A DNA stretch of 64,000 bases from Mallotus nudiflorus (taxonomy: Eukaryota; Streptophyta; Magnoliopsida; Malpighiales; Euphorbiaceae): contig CANTUR010000383.1 of assembly GCA_947683625.1 (NCBI GenBank), forward strand, positions 1,116,001 through 1,180,000. The letters are read 5' to 3'. This document shows, in pieces, positions 51,801 through 61,114 of this stretch (the stretch's first letter is position 1; every line of letters starts with the position of its first letter). The translations under genes and the position numbers were made by a program. Below the pieces are notes generated by a model, which was given only the letters and a program-made list of their open reading frames with translations, had not been told where the DNA came from and did no database searches.

Positions 51801-52128
51801 TTTGGTCTATATATATATATATACACACACAACAATAATACTAATACTAGCACTAGTTAAAATAATTTTACGAATAATAATAATAAATAATAATAATACC
51901 ATGAATAAAATATTAGAATAATTAAAATAATAAAGTATGTGCATAAATAAAAATGATGTAAAAATAATAATATAATTAGTTCTCGAATAAAATTTTAAAT
52001 TTAGTACTTAAATATAATAATTTTAATCTCACAATTATAACAATATAAAATAAAAATAATTAATATTATTAAAATTTCAATATTTACATAAAAAAAATAT
52101 ATAGTTTAAAAATATTCAAAATATTACA
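45825..52128 (-). repeat. Outer solo LTR (diverged subfamily), interrupted
   Basis: It starts TGTCACGATCTG at 45825 and ends AAAATATTACA at 52128, flanked by a perfect AATAC at 45820-45824 and 52129-52133. After removing the nested solo LTR its length is about 3.06 kb. It is clearly related to the other LTRs but diverged. It has its own tandem repeat (CGGTGTCCGAGA-AAAGCATC units, 49800-49930). Its stem-loop at 49971-49989 has a changed stem sequence that still pairs. Confidence 0.9.
46191..49425 (-). repeat. Solo LTR nested in the outer solo LTR
   Basis: It runs from TGTCACGACCC at 46191 to GGGATATTACA at 49425 (3235 bp), with a perfect CTACA at 46186-46190 and 49426-49430. It has the standard LTR landmarks: stem-loop 47101-47119, structured block about 47655-47740, splice-acceptor-like TTTTTCAG|GAGAGTC (minus strand, about 46592) and a polypurine (GAAAA)n tract at 48905-48990. 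The putative donor is mutated (GT to TT at about 48665). Confidence 0.93.
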
Positions 52129-52484
52129 AATACACCTGTGAATGAATTTTCCAGCAAAAAGACTTGTTCAGAGCATCCCTTCCTATGCCAATCGATTACT
52201 GCTGAAGTATGACTTCATAGCATTCTCTTGCCTCCATTACTGTTGCATCCGAGTTAATTTTTAAAGTCAGACCTTGTAGTGGACGTCTTTTCATTCCTAG
52301 GAACTATTATAAGTGAATGCTCTAAAGTCTGACGTCAATTCCGGTAGCCATGAAACATCCGTTGAGCTATTGATAACACAATTTCAATCGAAAAATTTGA
52401 AGAACCATGAGATGAGCTCTTAGACCAACATGAGATGCAAGCCATATTCTACGATTCCATAAACAATCCTTGAAACTGTGTAAG

Positions 52485-53095
52485 AATAAATAACTAAATG
52501 TTTCATATATAAATGAAAAAATCAATTGAATCGTAATATATACTAAATAAATAATTAAATATATTATTGTTATTATTATTATTATTATTATTATTAAATA
52601 AAAGTAATTTTATAATCCTAATTTTTTTATTATTAAAAAATACATATCTAAATAGATGATTAATTTTATTTTTATTTTTTAAAAAATATTCAAACAATTT
52701 AAGCATTTTTATTATTATGAACTCTATTTATACATAAAAAATAAACCTCAAGTTTAAAAAAACTACAAAATAACCATAGAATTAGTGGCTAGTGCGTTTC
52801 AAAAATATGTGTTTATAGCTATAGCTAGAGATAGATCATGAGAAGAAATTAAATAATATGAAAAATGCATATCTAAATAAATGATTAATTTAATTTTTTT
52901 CTAAAAAAAATTCAAACAATTTAAGCATTTCTATTATTATGAACTTCATTTATACATAAAAAATAAACCTCAAATTCAAAAAACTATAAAATAACCCTAA
53001 AATTGGTGGCTAGTGTGTTTCGAAGAATAAAAAAGTTATAAAATAAATATGTGTTTATAACTATAGCTAGAGATATATAATGAGAAAAAATTAAA
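52485..53095. repeat. Helitron-like end fragment followed by a 205-230 bp tandem duplication
   Basis: 52490-52560 resembles the sequence just inside the Helitron CTAG ends (AAATAACTAAATGTTTCA, then a GTAATATATACTAAATAAAT stretch and an ATT microsatellite). Then two tandem copies, about 52637-52858 and 52859-53093, share AAATGATTAATTT, then AATTTAAGCATTT-TATTAT, ACATAAAAAATAAACCTCAA, GTGGCTAGTG-GTTTC and ATAGCTAGAGATA. No coding signal is seen. Confidence 0.6.
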
Positions 53096-53108
53096 CAACA
53101 TGTGTTTT

Positions 53109-56100
53109 TGTAACATCCCGTGTTTTTAAAATATTTTTACACTGTACCGGGATATGCAATGTTAATAATTTCTGTATATTATATGATATTTTTACGAGTT
53201 AATATGTATTTAAAACCTATTTTAATTACTGTGTATTATTTTCAGTGTTTTACGTAAAATTTTCCCGGGACTTATATTTTCGAGGAAATTTTCACGTAAA
53301 CAATGTAATATTAATTATTTTAAATATATTTTCGGACTTGCATGAACTCATACGTATTTTTAAATTATTAAATAAAGTCTGTGTGTGTATATTTAATTAA
53401 TTGGGGTTTATTATTACCCTAATATTTTATTAATTATTTATTTATTTTATTGTTATTTAATTAATTTTATTTAATATAAATTATTAAAATATTAAATTTT
53501 ATGTGTGTGGTACATAGTTGATGTGTGTAATTTAATATATAGTATAAAGTATATATATATACATATATACATCAAAAATCAAAAGAATTGGAAAATTACC
53601 ATTTTGCCCCCCGAGTCTTCTTCTTCCTCCCGATCCTTCTCCTCGCCGTCCGGTCGCTGCTACTGCCGTTTCTTCACCGTGGGTGTGCCGTCCGGTGTGC
53701 CACCGCCTTCCCCAACCATTTTCGTCGCCTGAGGTAGCCGTTTCCGGCACCTGGAAGTCGATTTTGGCCGGAGAAGCCGAAAATCGATCCACCGTCGATC
53801 ACGCCGATTCCGGCCACCGTTTTCAACACCGCCGGTCTCTTTCTTCTCCTTGAGCTCCGGTGAGTGTGATTCTAGCTTTGGTTTGAGCTAAAATGGTCTA
53901 GAATTGCTTAGGTTTCGATTTTGTCAATTTCGGCCTATTAGGGTTTTTTGATTTTTTTGAGCTTCTAATTGATTGATTCATAAAAAATCCCTTCACAAAT
54001 GTTGTTCCTAGTAGCTCAATATACATGTATGAATTTTTGTAGAATTTTTGGAGATTTTTTGGATTTTTGGGTATTTTTGAATATTTTAATATTATTTTCT
54101 AATTTTCGGAAATTAATTATTTAAATTATGAAATTGGAGTTTATGGTTGAATTAGGTGTTGAAATGAATTATAGGAATTTATTTGGAATTTTTATGAATT
54201 TCTAAGTAATTATTTTGAATTATTGAAGTTTATGTGATTTTGAGAAATTAGGGTTAATTGTGTTTTATTTGAATTTAATTGGTTAATTGAGTTTAATTAT
54301 TGATATTATTGATAAATATGTTGAGAAAATTAATTTTTGGATAATTTTATAATTTTTGGTGAATTTTTGAAGTGATTTAAGTATATTTATATATATAGGG
54401 GTATTTTGGTAATTTTACCATAAATTGTCTAAAAATGTAATTTAATTGGTTTTAATAATTATTTAAGGTATAAAAATGATTTCTACAAAATATTTGGTAT
54501 TTTTAACTAATTAAAACTATTTTTCGTGAATTATTTTCGATTATATATATAATATACGGTTTTTCAAATAAAATGAGTTTTTATTGATTTTTACAGTGTT
54601 TTAAGGTTAATTATGTAATTTCTACGTATAAAATGTATTTCTATGCTGTAAGGATATTTTTGGTATTTCTGGAATTGTTATGTGATTGTGGACCTCGGTC
54701 GGTAGACTGTAGTTTGGAGTCCGACCGTGGGATTTTGATTATGTCTTGTGTAGTTTTTCGAAGTGTATTTCCTTGCAGGGTCGGCTCTACTCTTTTGAGT
54801 AGAGAGATGTCCGTTTTACAGGGGAGGTTCTGTCGAATTTTCGGTAGAATTCTCGTAAAACGTGATATCCAGTCGAACCCTAATTCTGTTTCCATATTTT
54901 AATACTCTAGATTGAATTCTAGGATTTCTGTTAGGTTTATTCTGATGTCTATTATTCATTGTTTGTTTAGTTGCGTCGAGACCGAGGGCTAGTGGACCAG
55001 GCCCGTCGGACCTGTCTCGTGGAGTGCATTAGGTGAGTTACTATACTATATATATATACTTAGGATGCATGATTTAGAAATGCATGTTTTATGTTGATTA
55101 AATATGCATGAATAATTTGATTATTTCTTAAGTTTATATTAAGTATATTTTTGGTATATAATAAATTATATACATGTTTTGTAAATAAAATATACTTAAA
55201 ATGTTTTTGAATATATTTCTAGCTTAATTTATAATTTGATTGAATGCATTTGACGTATATATACTCGAAATATGCCTGGTTTACTTTTGGTATATTTCTG
55301 GTATATATATGGATTATATTGTTATTTCATTTACATTCATGCATCATTTATTTTTGTGAATGAATGTTTTATATTATTTATTAATGAAGGATATCGATAG
55401 AATGTGCTACCTAGTGGGCAGCACTAGGACCGAGTACGTACCGGTACGCCTATAGCTTTAGGCTATAATACTAACTTATTTGTGGATATTGATTTGATTA
55501 TGATTATCGATATGTGAGATGTGGTTTGTGGGTGTGATTGCTGGAGCTCAGTTGACCAAGTGTCTCGGGGCCAATCACACTGGCAGTTAGACTGCTGGAG
55601 CTCGGTTGACTTAGTGTCTCGGGGCCAGTCTACTGTCTAAATGGATTAAGTGGATATATTTGGAATAAGTGAGCCTATATGACTAGAGTGTTGTTTAACA
55701 CTATTTTCTGAGGTTGCGTTATTCTAGGGTTCTATGTGATCCTTCATAAACTGGGATTTTAAAAAAATATATATATAAAAATGATTTTCTGCATCTGTGT
55801 GAAATTGCCTGTATATATACATATTACACATATACTATTGATTGTATGCATTATCACTTAGTGTATATGTATATATATTATAGTAATTCACTCAGTGAGA
55901 TCTGACTCCCCTCCGTTGACTATTTTTCAGGAGAGTCAACTTCTTCAGACCTCAGTAGCAGGTCGATACGCCGGATTTCTTCCGCCCCGGCTTCTTTATG
56001 TAAATTATCTACTTGAGTCTTATTTATTTTATCTAGACACTGCAGTAGTTGTGAATTAAAGTATTGGATTTCATGTATTTTATTTAAAGAGATGTATTAT

Positions 56101-56329
56101 GTTGAAACTGGATTGTATTAAAGAGATTTTATATATGTGATGAGATTTGATTCAAATCCAGTGATGAAGTGTTATTATTATATTTATGATTTTTATTTCC
56201 GCTACATATTATATGGTTATTGTAATTATTGCATGATTTATTTTATTTTTTAGGCTTGCTACGGGTTCCGGATTCGAAAGAATTCCCGTTCCCTAACGCC
56301 GGTCATGGCCCCTGTTTTGGGTCGTGAAA
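53109..56329 (+). repeat. Solo LTR in plus orientation, 3.22 kb
   Basis: It starts TGTAACATCCCG at 53109 and ends GGGTCGTGAAA at 56329, flanked by a perfect GTTTT at 53104-53108 and 56330-56334. It is the best preserved copy for reading the family layout. A TATA-like tract lies at about 53550-53570 and a CT/CG-rich leader at 53600-53860. The putative leader intron spans 53860-55930, the structured block 54785-54861, the stem-loop 55410-55428 and the direct repeats about 55545-55625. Confidence 0.93.
53860..55930 (+). promoter_or_regulatory. Putative intron inside the LTR leader
   Basis: The donor TCCG|GTGAGTGTG at 53860 follows a GC-richer leader. The acceptor is TATTTTTCAG|GAGAGTC ending at 55930, preceded by a pyrimidine stretch and a branch-like TTGAC. 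The interior is AT-rich, typical of plant introns. The same donor is seen in most other copies and the acceptor CAG in most, including diverged ones. The sites are seen; splicing is inferred. In element 1 the equivalent interval in the 3' LTR is 15788-18043. Confidence 0.45.
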
Positions 56330-56334
56330 GTTTT

Positions 56335-56690
56335 CAAATTCTATTAGAAATCAAAATTTGCAAGCTCAATGGAAAAAAAAAACATGCATTAGTATTGGAA
56401 GGTCATAACATGAAATTATAATAAAAACAATACATGCAAATTAAAAAAAAAATCAGTTTGTCATTAAAACATTTCTATATATAGTCAAAATCAATCAAAA
56501 CATGCATTAAGTAGATTTCATCAAATATAAAAACTATAAACTTTTTGAAAATATTTTCAAATGATGCAATTATAAAACAAAGTACTTGCCTTTTATATAC
56601 TTAATTTAATAGTTGATTATAATTCAGGTAGGAATCTATAATCTAAATATAATTGTATTTAATATATTTAAACATTAATCCTAATTTAAA
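56335..56690. other. AT-rich intergenic DNA
   Basis: Non-coding sequence with nothing recognised lies between the plus-strand solo LTR and the second Helitron-like region. Confidence 0.55.
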
Positions 56691-56880
56691 TAGCAATCCT
56701 ATAAAATAGAAGTTAACCTAATTAAAATAGGAAATAGACTTTTAATTAAATTTAAATTATATTTTAATTAATTTAATTTACTTTTATTCGTAAATGATCA
56801 AATTATCCAATTTTTATATAATAATAATTGAAATTTTTTTCGTAATTTTGCTTGTCCCCCTCCTTGTACATTTATATATA
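56691..56880. repeat. Partial repeat unit abutting Helitron copy 2
   Basis: It contains the AAAATAGAAGTTAACC unit, then AATTATCCAATTTTTATATA and a C-rich TTGTCCCCC motif, all also present at 45120-45215 and partly at 60960-61030. It may be the opposite end of a second Helitron inserted next to the first. Confidence 0.4.
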
Positions 56881-57280
56881 CTAGTAAATAACCACGTGTT
56901 TCACACGTGAACAAAAAATTTATTAGACTCGTGATATATAGTAAATAAATAAATAAACATATTATTATTATTAAATAAGGTTTCAAAAATTGTAAAAATG
57001 TTATTTATTTAGCAATTTAATATTAACTTAATATAGTTATAATTTATTACAACTTTTTTGTTTCTTCAATATTTTTAATATTAATAATTTTATATACTAA
57101 AAAATTAATTTAATGTAATTTTTTAAGTTCAACAAATAATTAATTGATAAATATTAATTAATTTAATTGTAACTCTTTTTTGTTAAATTTTATAAAAATA
57201 TCTAAAAACGATAATTATACTACTTTTATCACAGACAATATATTTTCAAAAAAATTATATAATTAAAATAAGAATCATAC

Positions 57281-60200
57281 TGTCACGACCCAAAACAGGG
57301 GTCATGACCGACGCTAGGGAACGGGAATTCTTTCGAATTCGGAACCTGTAGCAAGCCTAAAAATAAAATAAAACATGCAATAGTAATAACAACAATATAT
57401 AATGCAGCGGAAATAAAAATCATAAATATCATAATAACATTTGCACCAACCGGATTTAAATCAAATCCTCATCATTTCATATATATATAAACTCTTTTAA
57501 TACAAATCTAGTTCAAATATAATACAACATCTCTTTAAATATTTAATGACTAATGTAGTGTTTAGATAAAATAAAACTTAAGACTCAGAGAAGCAGTTTA
57601 CACAAAGAAGCCGGGGCGGAAGAAATTCGGCGTACAGGCCTACTACTGAGGTCTGAAGATGATGACTCTCCTGAAAAATTAGTCAACGGAGGGGAGTTAG
57701 ACCTCACTGAGTGAATTACTATAATATATATACATGCATACTAAATGACAATGCATACAGTCAACAATATATATATAATATGTATATATACAGGCAAATT
57801 CACACAGATGCAGAAAATCATTTTTTGTTTATATATTTTATTGAAAATCATCTTTTATGAAGGATCAAATAGAACCCTATGATATCGAAACCTCAATCAG
57901 TGTTAGACAACACTCTAGCCATACAGGCTCACTTAATCCAAATATATTCACTTATTCCATTTGGATAGTAGACTGGCCCCGAGACACTAAGTCAACCGAG
58001 CTTCAGCAGTCTGACTGCCAGTGTGAATGGCCCCGAGACACTTGGTCAACCGAGCTCCAACAATCACACCTCCAAACCATATCTCACACATCAAATAATC
58101 ATATTCCATCAATATCCACAAATGGTTAGTAATATAGCCTAAATGCTATAAGCGCACCGGTACGTACTCGGTCCTAGTGCTGCCCACTAGGTAGCACGTT
58201 CTATTGATATCCTTCATTAATAAATGTAAAACATCCATTCACAATAAATGATGCATGAATTTAAATAAAATAACAATATAAACCACATATATACTGGAAA
58301 TATACCAAAAGTAAACCAGGTATATTTCGAGTATATATACATCAAATAAATTCAATCAAATTATAAATTAAGCTAGAAATATATTTAAAAGCATTTTAAA
58401 TATAATTTATTAATAAAACATGCATATAATTTAATGTATACCGAAAATAAACCAAAAATATACTTAAATACTAATCACGTTATTTATGCATATTTAATCA
58501 AAATAAAATATATATTCTAAAATCATGCATCCTAAAGCACATATATATAAAATAGCAACTCACACTTAGTGCGCTCCACGAGATGGATCCGACGGGCCTG
58601 GTCCACTAGGCCTCGGTCTCGGCACAACTAAACAAACAATAACGACAAAAATCAGAATAACCCTAACAAAAATCCTAGGACTCGATCTAGAATATTAAAC
58701 ACAGAATCGAAATTAGGGTTCGACCGGATATCACGTTTTACGAGAATTCTATCGAAAATTCGATAGAACCTCCCCTGTAAAACGGACATCTCTCTACTCA
58801 AAGAGTAGAGCCAACCCTACAAAGAAACACACTTCGAAAAACAAGCTCAACCACTCATTCACAACCCCTCGGTCAGACTCCAAACTACAGTCTGTCGACC
58901 GGGGTCCACAAACACAGAATAATTTTAAAAATACCAAAAATACCCTTATAACATAGAAATTCATTTTATAGGTAAAAATTACATAATTAACCTTTAAACA
59001 CAATAAAAACCGATAAAAACTCATTTTGTTAGAAAAATCGTATATTATATATATAATTGAAAATAATTCACGAAAATTAGTTTTAATTAGTTAAAAATAC
59101 TAAATAATTTTTAGAAATCATTTTTATACCTTAAATAACTATTAAAACCAATTAAATTACATTTTTAACCAATTTTGTGTAAAATTACCAAAATACTCCT
59201 ATATATATAAATATACTAAAATTACTTTAAAAATTCACCAAAAATAGTATAATTATCAAAAATTAATTTTCTCAACATATTTATCAATAATATCAATAAT
59301 TAAACTCAATTAACCAATTAATTTCAATTAAAAACATAATTAACCTAATTTTCCCAAAATTACATAAACTTAAATAATTCAAAATAAATACTTAGAAATT
59401 CATAAAAATTCCAAATAAATTCTTATAATTCATTTCAACACCTATAATTATCATAAAACACAATTTCATAATTTAATTAATTAATTTTCGAAAATTAGAA
59501 AATAATATTAAAATATTCAAAAATACCCAAAAATCAAAATAATCTCCAAAAATTCTAAAAAAATTCATACATGTAGATTAAGCTAAGGGGAACAACATTT
59601 TTGAAGGGAGTTTTCATTAATCAATCAATTTGAAGTTCAAAAAAATCAAAAACCCTAATATGGCCGAAATCAAAAATTCAAAACCTAAGCAAATCAAAAC
59701 CATTTCAGCTCAAACCAAAGCTAGAATCACACTCACCGGAGCTCAAGGAGAAGAAAGAGACCGACGGTGTCGAAAACGGTGGTCGGAATCGCGAGATGAG
59801 AAGAAATGAAGCTTTCGATCGGAAATGGAGGAATTGGAGCTAGCCGGCACCGGGGAAGGAGGTTAGGGGCAGTGGAGCAGCTGGAGAAGACGGCGACACG
59901 CAGGGGAGGCACTCTGACGGCCGGTGATCGGAGTAGCAGCGGGGAGAGGAAGATGGAGGAGGGTCGGGCTCGGGAAGGAAGAAGAAGAAAAGAAAAGGAA
60001 AGGAAAAGAAAAGAAAAAGAAAAAGAAAAAGAAAAAAGAAAAAAGAAAAAAGAAAAAAGAAAAAGAAAAGAAAAAAAATAATTTTAAATAAAATATTTGG
60101 GAAAAATCTCACACCACACATTATTATAATAATTTATAATTTAATAATAAATAAAATAATTAAATAACAATAAAATTAATAAACAAATAACAAAATATTA

Positions 60201-60516
60201 GGGTAATAAATTAAACCCTAATTAAATAAATATATACACACATAGGCTTTATTTAGTAATTTAAAAATACGTATGAGTTCATGCAAGTCTGTAAATATAT
60301 TTAAAATAATTATTAATAAAATATTTACGTGAAAATTTCCCCGAAAATATAAGTCCCGGGAAAATTTTACGTAAAGGACTTTAAATAATACACAATAATT
60401 AAAATAGGTTTTAAATACATATCAACTCGTAAAAATATCATAGTATATATACAAAAATTATTAACATTGTATATCCCAGTACAGTATTAAAATATTTAAA
60501 AACACGGGATATTACA
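57281..60516 (-). repeat. Solo LTR inside Helitron copy 2
   Basis: It is 3236 bp, from TGTCACGACCC to GGGATATTACA, with a perfect CATAC at 57276-57280 and 60517-60521. The stem-loop is at 58173-58191, the structured block at about 58733-58810, the splice-acceptor-like CAG|GAGAGTC at about 57664-57673 and the donor at about 59743 (both minus strand). A polypurine (GAAAA)n tract lies at 59975-60080, at the same LTR position as in 46191-49425. Confidence 0.93.
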
Positions 60517-60521
60517 CATAC

Positions 60522-60990
60522 TTTCAATTAAATTACAATTATGTGTTAATTAATTTCATGTTTATTAGAGATAAAATAGAAGTTAACCTAATTAAATTAT
60601 GAAAATGCACTTTCAATTAAATTAGAATTACACATTAATTTAATTTTATTAGAGATAAAATAGAATACATACTTTCAATTATATTATAATTATATTTTAA
60701 TTAAATTAATATTTATCAGATACAAAATAGAAGTTAATCTCATTAGAATAAAAAATATACTTTCAATTAAATTAGAATTTTTGTTAGAGATATGATAGAA
60801 GTTAACCTAATTAAAATAGGAAATATACTTTCAATTAAATTAGAATTATATTTAGTTAATTTAATTTTTATTAGAGATAAAATAGAAGTTAACCTAATTA
60901 AAATAAAAAATAGATTTTCAATCACACTAAAATTATATTTTAATTAATTTAATATAATTTTTATTAGTAAGTGACTAAATTATCTAATTT
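60522..60990. repeat. 85-90 bp tandem repeats in Helitron copy 2
   Basis: About five degenerate units begin with AGAGATAAAATAGAAGTTAA-like sequence, near 60567, 60650, 60718, 60785 and 60874. It is the same unit as in 44740-45640. Confidence 0.75.
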
Positions 60991-61114
60991 TTATATAATA
61001 ATTAGTGAAAACTGTTTCATAATTTTGTCTTTCTTCCGTTTTTTAACTTGATAATGTTTTGTCAATTTCAATTGAAAGAGTAATGGATTGAGACACAAAA
61101 GCTATAGTTTCCTG

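Larger units (their letters stand above)
45660..52330 (-). pseudogene. Degenerate RNase H-like fragment split by nested solo LTRs
   Basis: The two ends of this span, 52330-52129 and 45824-45700, become contiguous once the solo LTR pair is removed. Read on the minus strand they give GLTLKINSDATVMEA (like the K.NSDA start of RVT_3 RNase H domains) and, across the insertion, AEASTIMYSLRLGVEF (like the AEA...GL motif). The middle is frameshifted. It resembles the RNase H tail of plant LINEs or of domesticated RVT_3 genes. The similarity is short, so confidence is limited. The 52331-52480 flank shows nothing more. Confidence 0.35.
56881..61050 (-). mobile_element. Probable Helitron-derived element, copy 2, split by a solo LTR
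   Basis: On the minus strand the 3' end is CTAG (56881-56884). It is preceded by eight bases and a perfect hairpin with 7-bp stem CACGTGT/ACACGTG and 3-base loop (56893-56909). This is the diagnostic Helitron terminus, and the flanking base is T. The body continues to 57275, is interrupted by the solo LTR 57281-60516, and resumes at 60522 with about five 85-90 bp repeat units. It is non-coding. The 5' end near 61050 is not defined. Confidence 0.55.

Noticed and set aside
54633..54902. Open frame repeated in several LTRs (for example 47582-47953, 16794-17018, 25937-26191 and 58794-59024)
   Set aside because: The conserved peptide-like pattern comes from the structured DNA/RNA block. The frames start and stop at different places in each copy, and indels are not in multiples of three, so I do not think the LTR encodes a protein here.
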